This document shows, in pieces, positions 9,448 through 17,190 of a stretch of DNA of 64,000 bases. The DNA lies in the NCBI GenBank assembly GCA_964386435.1, contig CAYLSV010000007.1:1-64000 (forward strand), given 5' to 3'. A program made the translations under genes and the position numbers. Position 1 is the first letter of the stretch; each line of letters starts with the position of its first letter. The notes under the pieces are model-generated. The model did not search any database, was not told where the DNA came from, and was given only the letters and a program-made list of their open reading frames with translations. This DNA is from CAYLSV01 sp964386435. Its GTDB lineage: Bacteria; Planctomycetota; Phycisphaerae; Tepidisphaerales; Tepidisphaeraceae.

Positions 9448-10264
9448 GTGCCGTTCGAGCCGCGGGTGGTGGTGGGCGTCGACTTCAGCGGGGCGCGGCT
9501 GGCCGGGCGGACGGCGTGGGTGGCCGAGTGCACGGTGATCGGCGGGGCGATGCCGTTGCGGTTGACGCGGCTGCGGCGGCTGGGCGATCTGGCCGGCGAC
9601 GACGCGCTGGGGCCGGCGCTGGACCACCTGGTGCGGCGGNNNNNNNNNNCCGTTCGGCATGCCCATCGAGTTGCTGGGCGACGTGGTGCCGGATCAGCTT
9701 GATCTGGTGAAGAACTGGCCCGGCGACGCACCGGCGTTCGGGCACCATTTGCTGGCGATGGCCAAGCGCGACCACGGCCAGACCCACATGCGGCGGCTCA
9801 CCGACGTCGAGGAGAAAACGCCGTTCGACGGCTACCACTACCGAATCATCTACCAGACCTTCCACGGCATGCGCGACGTCCTCGCCCCGCTCGCCGCCGA
9901 CGAGCAGACGGCGGTGTTGCCGCTGCAGTACGCGCAGCTGCCGGCGGCTCGGCGGGTGGTGGCCGAGGTCTGCCCCAGCAGCACGCTCAAGCGGCTGGGG
10001 TTGCCGCACCAGAACTACAAGCAGCCCGGCGGCAAGCCCGTGGACGCCAAGCGGCGGGCGACGCGGCAGATCATCCTGCGGGCGCTCATGCCATGGGTGG
10101 AGGTGTCGGCCCACCGCCGGCGGGTGATGATGCAAGACCCCGGCGGCGACGCCCTCGACGCCGTGCTCGCCGCCATCGGCGTGTGGCGCGGCTGGACGAT
10201 GCTCGACCACGCCGCGGTCCATCGGCACGAGCGTTACCCGCGCGAGGGGTTGATCTTCGCGTGA
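9448..10264 (+). CDS. DUF429-like RNase-H-fold protein, interrupted by an assembly gap
   Basis: The GTG start at 9448 opens on RVVVGVDFSGA, the first beta-strand with acidic residue seen in DUF429/RNase H-like proteins. The tail contains GGDALDAVLAAIGVW, resembling the D-x-x-D-A motif that closes that fold. A 10-N run at 9640-9649 interrupts the gene, and the reading frame changes across it, so the true gap length is not 10 (it should differ by a number that restores frame). I therefore annotate one gene rather than two. Total length is about 270 residues. Family members are predicted nucleases with unproven function. Confidence 0.6.
9640..9649. other. Assembly gap (10 N) inside the DUF429-like gene
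   Basis: Ten unknown bases. The coding frame before the gap differs from that after it, so the length is a placeholder. Confidence 0.95.
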
Positions 10265-10324
10265 ACTCGCGGCGGTTGAGTGGTTGACGTGGACAAGCGG
10301 GCGTTGCCGTTTAGACTCGCCGCG

Positions 10325-10825
10325 ATGCCCGTGCCCGCTGATGCCGTGTTGACGCCCCAGGTGCCGGATCTGGCCCGCGAGTACCCGAGCAAGGGCAAGG
10401 TGCTCAGCCACAAGCACGGCCAGGTGATTTTCGCCCCCAGCGAGACGACATACGAGTGCCACCTTGGCTACGACTTCGACGGCGGCAGCTACACCCTGCC
10501 CGAACGCCGCCCGGTCCGCGGCATCATCGCGGTCAAGGCCCGCAAGATTTACACCGTGCCCAGCGGCGGTAACTTCATCGAGCCGATCATCGGCGAGCCC
10601 CGCCGCATCCAGGGCCGTGTCCGCGCCGCCACCGGCACGCACCTGCTCCTCCACGCCGGGGCGAGCGTGCTGGTCGAGCTGCCCAAGACCCCCGACGCCA
10701 TCGACCTCCACAGCGGCGAGGTCACCATCGGCCAGATGGTCAACGTCGTCGCCTACCCCGGGGCAACCTACCTGCCCATCACCCCCGCCCCCGCAGCCCC
10801 GGACGAAAACGCCGCCGGCACATGA
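10325..10825 (+). CDS. Conserved-looking hypothetical protein
   Basis: 166 residues, no family recognised. It is probably beta-rich (SHKHGQVIFAPSETTYECH, GIIAVKARKIYTVPSGGNF), with HLLLHAGASVLVELPKTPD and a Pro/Ala-rich end. An upstream in-frame GTG at 10280 is possible. The ATG at 10325 gives a more natural N-terminus. Coding is supported by strong third-position GC and the absence of a better frame. It is followed at once by an 8-bp tandem repeat. Confidence 0.55.
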   Translation: MPVPADAVLTPQVPDLAREYPSKGKVLSHKHGQVIFAPSETTYECHLGYDFDGGSYTLPERRPVRGIIAVKARKIYTVPSGGNFIEPIIGEPRRIQGRVRAATGTHLLLHAGASVLVELPKTPDAIDLHSGEVTIGQMVNVVAYPGATYLPITPAPAAPDENAAGT

Positions 10826-10830
10826 GCAAG

Positions 10831-10894
10831 GCACGAAGGCACGAAGGCACGAAGGCACGAAGGCTCGGAGGCTCGGAGGCTCGGAGGCTCGGAG
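10831..10894. repeat. Tandem 8-mers: 4 x GCACGAAG then 4 x GCTCGGAG
   Basis: Four exact copies of GCACGAAG (10831-10862) run directly into four exact copies of GCTCGGAG (10863-10894). The two units differ at three positions, so the array looks like two rounds of local amplification of a diverged unit. Confidence 0.9.
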
Positions 10895-10899
10895 GGTGA

Positions 10900-10998
10900 G
10901 CTTCGCTCGCGTGCGTAGCCCCGCCGCTACGCGGCGGTGGGGGTTTCTTATGCGTTCACACTGTTAAACNNNNNNNNNNTACGCACGCGAGCGAAAGC
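10900..10998. repeat. Intergenic palindrome (GCGTAGCCCCGCC family) with assembly gap
   Basis: Outer arms 10900-10917 and 10980-10998 are near-perfect complements (GCTTCGCTCGCGTGCGTA). The inside holds GTAGCCCCGCCGCTACG and GGTGGGGGTTTC, which are nearly identical to the reverse complement of the left arm of the element at 37841-37945. Ten Ns (10970-10979) fall just before the right arm, so part of the element is unsequenced. Confidence 0.75.
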
Positions 10999-11047
10999 AC
11001 CTACCACCTACCACCTAACACCTAACACCTAACACCTAACACCTAAC
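10999..11047. repeat. Seven tandem 7-mers (ACCTACC x2, ACCTAAC x5)
   Basis: Seven head-to-tail heptamers fill the gap between the palindrome and the end of gmk. They superficially resemble telomere-type repeats but are internal and short. Confidence 0.9.
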
Positions 11048-11053
11048 ACCTCC

Positions 11054-11647
11054 TCACATATCCCCGCCCTCCTTCTTGTGGCGGATGATCTTTTTCAGGT
11101 CGTCGAAGGCTTCGTCGAGGTCGTCGTTGATGACCATGTAGTCGAACGCCCGGCTGCCCTTGGCCATGTAGATCTCGCGCTTGGCGGCGCGGAACCGTTG
11201 ATACACCTCGGCCTCGGTGTCGCGGGCGCGGTCGGTAAGACGTTGCAGCAGCGTCTGCTCGTCGGGCGGCAGGATGAAGATGGTGACGGCCGCGGGGTGA
11301 TGGTGGCGGACCTGCAGGGCGCCCTGAACATCGATCTCCAGCAACACGTCGCGGCCGGCGGTGAGGTCGTCGAGGGCCGGGTGCTTGGGCGTGGCGTAGT
11401 ACTCGCCGTAGACGCGGGCGTATTCGAGGAACTCGTCGTCATCGAGCCGGCGGTAGAACTCGTCCTTCGTGACGTGCTCGTACGTCTTGCCGCTCTCGTC
11501 GCCGGGCTTTTTGGGGCGGGTGGTGACGCTGACGGTGTAGTGCACGCCCTCCCGCTCAGCGAGGAGCCGGGAGAGGGTGCTCTTGCCCACGCCGCTGGGC
11601 CCGCAAAGCACAAGCAGCAGGCCGGAGGCGGGGGTCGCGGGGGGCAT
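11054..11647 (-). CDS. gmk: Guanylate kinase
   Basis: 197 residues, standard length. The P-loop LCGPSGVGKSTLSRLL is followed by the GMP-binding region SVTTRPKKPGDESGKTYEHV, then EFLEYARVYGEYYATPK and DVLLEIDVQGALQVR, all hallmarks of Gmk. It phosphorylates GMP to GDP with ATP in the cytoplasm, feeding GTP, DNA and RNA synthesis. In many bacteria gmk sits beside rpoZ. Here rpoZ is 27 kb away at 38067-38309. Confidence 0.95.
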   Translation of the reverse strand: MPPATPASGLLLVLCGPSGVGKSTLSRLLAEREGVHYTVSVTTRPKKPGDESGKTYEHVTKDEFYRRLDDDEFLEYARVYGEYYATPKHPALDDLTAGRDVLLEIDVQGALQVRHHHPAAVTIFILPPDEQTLLQRLTDRARDTEAEVYQRFRAAKREIYMAKGSRAFDYMVINDDLDEAFDDLKKIIRHKKEGGDM

Positions 11648-11698
11648 GCGGCACTATATCGGTTGTGAGCCGGCCGGGGCGTGGCTTAGCATGGGGTG

Positions 11699-11986
11699 AT
11701 GCACCGTTGCCAATTCTGCGAAGGCGAGATCAGCCAGACGGCCCGCAAGTGCCGCCACTGCGGCGAGTGGGTGCGCGGCGGGCCGATGAAGGAGCCGCGG
11801 TGGCTGGACGGTCATAAAGACGAGTCGGTCGGCCGGGCGATGGGCGACTTCGCCCGCATCGGTTGGTTCGCGGCGAAGTGGTATGTGGCCTTCACGATCA
11901 TCGGGTTTATCCTGTTCCTGCTGTTCTTCCTCTTCGTCTGGCTGCCGGGGTTCAACGAGGTGCGCGACTTCCACCGCAACTTCTGA
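11699..11986 (+). CDS. Small zinc-ribbon membrane protein
   Basis: 95 residues. The N-terminus has two CxxC knuckles (CQFCEG and CRHCGEW), a typical zinc ribbon. A long hydrophobic segment (FTIIGFILFLLFFLFVWL, about 62-79) and a short tail follow. The ATG at 11699 is used. A GTG one codon earlier is also possible. The function is unknown. Such proteins are often membrane-tethered regulators or sensors (inference). It is divergent from gmk by 51 bp. Confidence 0.65.
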   Translation: MHRCQFCEGEISQTARKCRHCGEWVRGGPMKEPRWLDGHKDESVGRAMGDFARIGWFAAKWYVAFTIIGFILFLLFFLFVWLPGFNEVRDFHRNF

Positions 11987-12020
11987 GGCGGGTGGCTGCG
12001 ACGAACGCACCACCCGACCA

Positions 12021-12107
12021 GACCTCCACCGCGTAACGGCGGGGCTACGCCCGCAGTCCGAGCAACTCCCACCTCGGGCGTAGCCCCGCCGCTACGCGGC
12101 GGAGGTC
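12021..12107. repeat. 32-bp imperfect inverted repeat (GTAGCCCCGCC family)
   Basis: Arms 12021-12052 and 12076-12107 match at 30 of 32 positions. They contain GGCGGGGCTACGCCC and its complement, the same words as in the elements at 10900-10998 and 37841-37945. It lies between convergent genes. Confidence 0.85.
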
Positions 12108-12135
12108 CGGTCGGACCTCAGGCGCTGTCCCCCGC

Positions 12136-13803
12136 TCACACCTCCCGGCCCACCGGGGTTTCGCTGGGGCGTTGCCAGGTCAGGCGGAGCTTCCAGCGGG
12201 CGTCGTCGCGGTCGGGGCAGTCCATGCGGAAGTGGGCGCCGCGACTCTCGGTGCGGGCGTAGGCGGCGTTGGCGACGAGGTGGCCGGCGGTGAGCAGGTT
12301 CTGCAAGCTCCAACCCGCCGCGGCGCGGTCGAGGCCAATGTGGGCGGGGTCGAAGACCTTGTCCATCACGTAGCGACTCCAGAAGGCCACGATCTCCCGC
12401 GTCTCGGCCAAACGGTCGCCGGTCCGCTCGATGCCGGCGTTGCGCCACATGACGCTGCGGAGGCTGCCGGTGACGTCCGGCACGTCCAGCTCCGTCCGCT
12501 CGCTGGGCGGCAGCTCGTGGGCGAGCTTCTTCGGGTGGCCGTTGCGGATGCCGGCGGCCTCCTCGGCGGCGAGCCGCCCGGCCCGCTCGCCGAAGGCCAA
12601 ACCTTCCAGCAAACTGTTGCTGGCCAGGCGGTTCGCCCCGTGCAAACCGCTGCACGCGCACTCGCCGACCGCGAAGAGGCCGGACACGGTGGTGCGGGCT
12701 TCGAGGTCGGCCGCGATGCCGCCGATCATGTAGTGGGCCGACGGATGGACCGGGATCGGGTCGGTCGCCGGGTCCAGATCGAACTGCCCGGCGAGCTTGA
12801 TCAGGCCGGGGAAGCGGCTGCGGAATTTCTCGGCGTCGAGGTGGCGGGCGTCGAGGAAGACGTGCGTGTGGCCGGTGTCGCGAATGCGTTTCACGATGCC
12901 GCGGGCGACCACGTCGCGCGGGGCCAGCTCGCCGTCGGGGTGGTACAGCGGCATGAACCGCTCGCCGGCGTTGTCGATGAGGTGGGCCCCCTCGCCGCGG
13001 ACGGCCTCGGTGATCAGCGCCCGCCCGGCCCCGGCGATGTAGAGCGTGGTCGGGTGGAACTGCACCATCTCCATGTCCTGGATGGCGGCCCCGGCCCGGT
13101 AGGCCATCGCGTGGCCGTCGGCGGTGGCGATGCTGGGGTTGGTCGTCTCCCGCCACAACACGCCCGCGCCGCCGGTGGCGAGAATCGTCTGCTTGGCCCA
13201 GATGACGGTCAGCTCGTCGTCGACCATCCCGAGCACGCCGGCGCAGCGGCCGTCGTCGTCGGTCAGCAAATCGACGGCCAGCGCGTGCTCGATGATCTGG
13301 ATCGAATCGCGCGAGCGGACGGTGCGGATCAGCGTGTTCGACAGCTCGCGGCCGGTGGCGTCGCCGAAGGCGTGCAGGATGCGGGCGAAGCTGTGGCCGG
13401 CCTCCAGCGTCATCGCGATCTGCCCGGCGGCGTCCTTGTCGAAGTTGGCGCCCCACCCCAGCAGCTCCAGCACCCGCTCCGGCCCTTCCTCGACGGCCAC
13501 CCGCACCGCCGCCTCGTTGCACAGCCCCGCCCCGACGGCCAGCGTGTCCTGGACGTGGCTCTCGACCGAGTCGTGCTCGTGATCCATGACCGCCGCGATG
13601 CCGCCCTGGGCGTACCAGGTGTTGGACTCGGCGATCGTGTCCTTCGTCAGCAGCAGCACTTCCGCTCCGCCATCCGCCGCTGCGATGGCCGCCCGCAGGC
13701 CGGCCACGCCGCCACCGACGATGAGCACGTCCGCCTCCCGCTGCGGCAGCCGCTTGGCCTTGAACGGCAAGAGGTACCGACGCTGGGTGAGGGGCTCGAA
13801 CAC
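12136..13803 (-). CDS. nadB: L-aspartate oxidase
   Basis: 555 residues. It oxidises L-aspartate to iminoaspartate with FAD, the first step of de novo NAD synthesis. Visible motifs are the FAD-binding VLIVGGGVAGLRAAIAA, the signature SNTWYAQGGIAAVMD, QFHPTTLYIAGAGRALITEA, PVHPSAHYMIGGIAAD and GECACSGLHGANRLASNSLL, and then the C-terminal helical domain. The GTG start at 13803 overlaps by one base the stop of the DUF2442 gene, so translation is probably coupled. NadA and NadC are not in the window. Confidence 0.94.
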   Translation of the reverse strand: MFEPLTQRRYLLPFKAKRLPQREADVLIVGGGVAGLRAAIAAADGGAEVLLLTKDTIAESNTWYAQGGIAAVMDHEHDSVESHVQDTLAVGAGLCNEAAVRVAVEEGPERVLELLGWGANFDKDAAGQIAMTLEAGHSFARILHAFGDATGRELSNTLIRTVRSRDSIQIIEHALAVDLLTDDDGRCAGVLGMVDDELTVIWAKQTILATGGAGVLWRETTNPSIATADGHAMAYRAGAAIQDMEMVQFHPTTLYIAGAGRALITEAVRGEGAHLIDNAGERFMPLYHPDGELAPRDVVARGIVKRIRDTGHTHVFLDARHLDAEKFRSRFPGLIKLAGQFDLDPATDPIPVHPSAHYMIGGIAADLEARTTVSGLFAVGECACSGLHGANRLASNSLLEGLAFGERAGRLAAEEAAGIRNGHPKKLAHELPPSERTELDVPDVTGSLRSVMWRNAGIERTGDRLAETREIVAFWSRYVMDKVFDPAHIGLDRAAAGWSLQNLLTAGHLVANAAYARTESRGAHFRMDCPDRDDARWKLRLTWQRPSETPVGREV

Positions 13804-14231
13804 TACTCGGCCGCCTTGGTCACGGGCACGCGCGGCACATGGCCAAGACGCCTAGCCAGATCGAACGCCGGGCGGTTGCGTCCTTCTTCGGGGTAGGGGA
13901 GCTTCCACTGCATCAGGTAATCCAAGCCTTCGCGCCGGCAGCGGATGTAGCGGGCGAAATGGGCTTCACACTCACCCGATACGTTGCCTTTGAGGATGGG
14001 GCCAACGCGTGTTCCCTCGTCGAGGTCTGGCCACTCGACGGTGTCGCGCATGAACGTCATGTTCTCCAACTCCTCCTGGCCGGCGACCAGCAGGCGGGGC
14101 GAGAAGTCGATGCCGAAGCGGACTTCTTGTCCGTCCTGAAGCTGCAGGACGATGTCGTCGCCGTCGACGCGGGCATCCGTGATCGTGTGATCGACCCCTT
14201 GAGCCGCATCAAGTGTTGCCGAAGAAATCAT
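13803..14231 (-). CDS. DUF2442 domain protein
   Basis: 142 residues. The ATG at 14231 gives MISSATLDAAQGVDHTITD, with the DUF2442 body DIVLQLQDGQEVRFGIDFSPRLL. A less typical C-terminal part follows (HFARYIRCRREGLDYLMQWKLP). It overlaps the preceding DUF4160 gene by 23 bp and the following nadB by 1 bp. DUF2442 and DUF4160 genes are commonly paired and have been proposed as toxin-antitoxin-like modules. Here the pair is embedded in a metabolic operon. The longer frame to 14300 is an overlap with DUF4160 and is not used. Confidence 0.65.
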   Translation of the reverse strand: MISSATLDAAQGVDHTITDARVDGDDIVLQLQDGQEVRFGIDFSPRLLVAGQEELENMTFMRDTVEWPDLDEGTRVGPILKGNVSGECEAHFARYIRCRREGLDYLMQWKLPYPEEGRNRPAFDLARRLGHVPRVPVTKAAE

Positions 14232-14448
14232 GCCATGCCTCCAGAAGCTCGGTTCGCCGTTCCTGCAAGATCTTCTCGATCCTACGCAACTCAACTTCAC
14301 TGAATCGACCGCCGTCGGCCCGCTTCAGCGGGCTCAGCCAGTATTTCGCCTTGAGGTTGTCGCGCTTGATGTGCACGTGCGGCGGCTCACTCTCGTCGGC
14401 GGCGAAGAAGCTGAAGTGGTAAGGACCGTCCCGGAAGACCAGTGGCAT
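14209..14448 (-). CDS. DUF4160 domain protein (TA-like partner of DUF2442)
   Basis: 79 residues, the usual DUF4160 length. It begins MPLVFRDGPYHFSFFAADE, with the family signature EPPHVHIKRDN, then AKYWLSPL and the helical end RIEKILQERRTELLEAW. The conserved PPHVHV/I motif with its two His is characteristic. The function is unproven. It lies 16 bp after nuoC and overlaps the DUF2442 gene. A GAGGA sequence upstream is a plausible ribosome site. Confidence 0.8.
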   Translation of the reverse strand: MPLVFRDGPYHFSFFAADESEPPHVHIKRDNLKAKYWLSPLKRADGGRFSEVELRRIEKILQERRTELLEAWHDFFGNT

Positions 14449-14464
14449 CGCATGCTCCTCCGCC

Positions 14465-15100
14465 TCACGCCGTTTCGCGGGTGACGATTTTGTAGCCTTC
14501 GCGTTCGCCGACGCCGCGGAGGGGGTAGTCCTTGCGCAGCGGGTAGTTGCCGAAGCCGTTCCAAGTCATGATGCGGCGGAGGTCGGGGTGGCCGGTGAAG
14601 ACGATGCCCATCATGTCGTACGCCTCGCGCTCCATCCAGTCGGCACTGGGCCAGACGGTGGTGACGGTGGGCAGCTTCAGACCGGGATCACCCTTTTCCT
14701 GGACCTCCTCGTCGCGGAACGTGTTCCACTTGCTGCCCGGGGCGGTGGGGTGCTCGGGGTCGAGGAAGACCTTGAGCCACAGGCGGCTGTTGTGCGGCAA
14801 ACTCAGCAGGCCGTAGTTGATGCAGAACCGCCCGGGCATTTTCAGCGGGTAGCCGAGGTAGTCGACGGCGTTGAGCTCCAAGAGCTGGTCGTACCGCAGG
14901 TTCGGGTCGTCCCGCAAAAAGCCGCAGACTTCTTCGATTTTCTCACGCGGCACGACCAGCGAGACCATGTCGCGGAACTCGCGGGCAAGCCACTTGAACT
15001 CGGGAAACTGCCGCTTGAGCGGGGCGATGGCCGGGTGATCAATGGTGCGGCGGGCGGTGTTGCTCGGGTTTTGCGTGGCGGCAGACGTCTCGTCGGGCAT
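14465..15100 (-). CDS. nuoC: NADH-quinone oxidoreductase subunit C
   Basis: 211 residues. NuoC is part of the peripheral arm of complex I. The signature REAYDMMGIVFTGHPDLRRI with the following TWNGFGNYPLRKDYPL is the 30-kDa subunit signature. The N-terminal part (FRDMVSLVVPREKIEEVC, LLELNAVDYLGYP) fits the family. It is not fused to NuoD and no other nuo gene adjoins it. nuoI and nuoH lie 11-17 kb away on the same strand. It heads an apparent operon nuoC-DUF4160-DUF2442-nadB. Confidence 0.92.
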   Translation of the reverse strand: MPDETSAATQNPSNTARRTIDHPAIAPLKRQFPEFKWLAREFRDMVSLVVPREKIEEVCGFLRDDPNLRYDQLLELNAVDYLGYPLKMPGRFCINYGLLSLPHNSRLWLKVFLDPEHPTAPGSKWNTFRDEEVQEKGDPGLKLPTVTTVWPSADWMEREAYDMMGIVFTGHPDLRRIMTWNGFGNYPLRKDYPLRGVGEREGYKIVTRETA

Positions 15101-15155
15101 GGCCGCAGCTTAGACGACTCGCCCGCCGGCCGCACCTCACTACACTACCCCAATC

Positions 15156-16133
15156 TTGCCCGACTGCGTCATCTACAACCCCAACGCCGGCAGCGCCGAC
15201 GAACTTGAAGCACACCACGACGCCCTGCGCGACCTCGGCTTCGATTTGTGCCCCAGCAGCAGCCCCGACGACGCCAAGCAGATGGCCATCGAGCGGGCGA
15301 CCTCGGGCATGTGCCGGATCGTCGCCGCCGGGGGCGACGGCACGGTGAACAGCGTCGCCTCGGGCATTCTCGACGCCGGCGTCGAGCAACCGCCGGCGCT
15401 GGGCGTGTTGCCGCTGGGCACTGGCAACGATTACCGCCGCTCGCTGCACATGCCCGACGACGTCGGCGAGGCCGTGGCGGCGCTGGGCGGGGCGGTGGTG
15501 AAGCACGCCGATGTGATGCGCTACACGATCAACGGCGACGACGGCCGCCGCGAGGGCTGGGCGATCAACCTGCTCAGCGGCGGCTTCGGCGGCGAGCTGC
15601 ACGAGCACCTCACCGACGAGATCAAGCAGCGGTGGGGCGTGTTAGCCTACCTGCGTGTCGCCGCCGTCGCCGCGGCTGATCCGACGGCGTACGCCGCCAC
15701 GCTGAGCGTCTTTGGTGCCGAACCGGCCGGCCAAGACGAGGCCGACGTCGAAGAAGGCTTGGCCCTGTCGAACATCGTCGTCGCCAACGGCCGGTACGTG
15801 GGCGGCGGGTTCGTCGCGGCGCCCGACGCCGACCCGTTTGACGGCAAGCTCAACGTCGTCGTCATCCAGCCGCCCCGGCACGTGGGCGAGTCGATCGCCA
15901 TCGCCGCCCGCGTGATGGCCGCCGACCTTGGGGCCGATTACACCGACAGCGCCGCCGTCCGCACCTGGCACGCCCGCGGCGTCCGCCTGACCAGCGAGCC
16001 GCCGATGCCGATCACGATCGACGGCGAGATCACCGTCGCCCGGGAGCTGATCGCCGAGGTCCACCGTGCCGCCCTGCCGGTGCTGGTGCCGTCAGGCAGT
16101 ACCGATGACGCCGACGCAGAGCCGCGCCCGTGA
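15156..16133 (+). CDS. Diacylglycerol/sphingosine kinase family protein (YegS/DgkB-like)
   Basis: 325 residues, starting at a TTG. The catalytic domain has the phosphate-loop RIVAAGGDGTVNSVASG and GVLPLGTGNDYRRSL, the two signatures of the DAGK catalytic family. The C-terminal beta-sandwich ends PPMPITIDGEITVARE, typical of the family (an E/D-x-D-G-E motif). It phosphorylates a membrane lipid such as diacylglycerol using ATP. It is divergent from nuoC by 55 bp. The terminal residues after LPVLVPSGS are less conserved. Confidence 0.87.
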   Translation: MPDCVIYNPNAGSADELEAHHDALRDLGFDLCPSSSPDDAKQMAIERATSGMCRIVAAGGDGTVNSVASGILDAGVEQPPALGVLPLGTGNDYRRSLHMPDDVGEAVAALGGAVVKHADVMRYTINGDDGRREGWAINLLSGGFGGELHEHLTDEIKQRWGVLAYLRVAAVAAADPTAYAATLSVFGAEPAGQDEADVEEGLALSNIVVANGRYVGGGFVAAPDADPFDGKLNVVVIQPPRHVGESIAIAARVMAADLGADYTDSAAVRTWHARGVRLTSEPPMPITIDGEITVARELIAEVHRAALPVLVPSGSTDDADAEPRP

Positions 16134-16203
16134 GGAAGCGGCGCCGTGTCGGCGTCGTTCGTCTTTGCCACGCGTCGCGCCTTGCGTGGCAATACTCCCC
16201 GCC

Positions 16204-16908
16204 ATGCCGCGTGAGTCGAAAACCGTGCAGCGTCGCCGGGAGCGGGTCGATGCCATTCTGCCGATGCTGTGGCGGCTGTACCCGGACGCCTCGTGCTCGC
16301 TTGATTTCTCGACACCGCTGGAACTGGTCGTGGCGACGATCCTTTCGGCCCAATGCACCGACGAGCGGGTGAACCGCACGACGCCGGCGTTGTTCGCGAA
16401 GTACCAGTCGGCCGCCGATTACGCCGCGGCGGAGATGGACGAACTGGAAAGCCTCGTCGCCTCCTGCGGCTTTTTCCGCCAGAAAGCCAAAAGCATCCAA
16501 GCCATGGCCCAGGCGCTGGTCGACCACCATGACGGCGAAGTGCCGGCCGACATGGCGCAACTCACCAAGCTCCGCGGCGTGGGCCGCAAGACCGCCAACG
16601 TCGTCCTTGGCAACGCGTTTGGCATCAACGCGGGCGTCACCGTCGACACCCACGTCGGTCGCCTCGCCCGCCGATTGGGTCTGACGAGACACGACGACGC
16701 CGTGAAAGTCGAGCACGACCTGATCCCGATCGTCCCGCAAACGCAGTGGGCCGACTGGAGCCACCTGCTCATCCGCCACGGCCGGGCCCTGTGCACCAGC
16801 CAACGCCCCAAGTGCGAGGCCTGCCCGCTGTTCATCCACTGCCCCACCGGCCCCAAAGTGATCGCCGAACGCGAGAAGCCCAAACGCCGCAAGCCAAAGC
16901 CGAAGTAG
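16204..16908 (+). CDS. nth: Endonuclease III (base-excision DNA glycosylase/AP lyase)
   Basis: 234 residues. It removes oxidised pyrimidines and cleaves the abasic site. The helix-hairpin-helix LRGVGRKTANVVLGNAFG includes the catalytic Lys. The catalytic Asp is in VTVDTHVGRLARRLG. The iron-sulfur loop is complete: C-x6-C-x2-C-x5-C (CTSQRPKCEACPLFIHC). The ATG at 16204 is preferred over longer open frame. The basic tail KPKRRKPKPK is unusual but short. No partner gene. Confidence 0.95.
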   Translation: MPRESKTVQRRRERVDAILPMLWRLYPDASCSLDFSTPLELVVATILSAQCTDERVNRTTPALFAKYQSAADYAAAEMDELESLVASCGFFRQKAKSIQAMAQALVDHHDGEVPADMAQLTKLRGVGRKTANVVLGNAFGINAGVTVDTHVGRLARRLGLTRHDDAVKVEHDLIPIVPQTQWADWSHLLIRHGRALCTSQRPKCEACPLFIHCPTGPKVIAEREKPKRRKPKPK

Positions 16909-17011
16909 GTTCTTGCGGGGCCTCTGCTCGACAGCCGACACGCCGACGCCGGGCGTCTTTCCATCCACCACGCGTCCAAGCACGGCAGGGCGGTTTGCAC
17001 CAGGATCTGAC

Positions 17012-17052
17012 GTCGCTGAAACTACTGCCGCCTCGTGGAGGCGGGGCTTGAC
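17012..17052. repeat. Single arm of the GTCGCTGAAAC intergenic repeat
   Basis: This begins GTCGCTGAAACTACTGCC and ends GAGGCGGGGCTTGAC, matching the left arm of the 20143-20250 element, but its partner arm is missing. The rest of the 16909-17190 gap shows no convincing gene. A minus-strand frame has a weak protein-like look without a recognised family. Confidence 0.6.
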
Positions 17053-17190
17053 GGTCCGGAACATGCGTCTCACCCACTGAAAGGCATCGCCCCAGAATCG
17101 GAGGAGGTTTGCCGGGATGCCGAAGTGCCGGTTGGGGTGCGATTTGGGGTCAGCTTGGGGCACCCGCCTTGTCTGGTCCGACGGTGTGGG

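Noticed and set aside
10999..11047. Telomere-like heptamer array as a chromosome end
   Set aside because: It is internal, only seven units long and flanked by normal genes, so slippage expansion is a better explanation.
12172..13896. Long plus-strand frame opposite nadB
   Set aside because: Same cause. The NadB motifs are complete on the minus strand.
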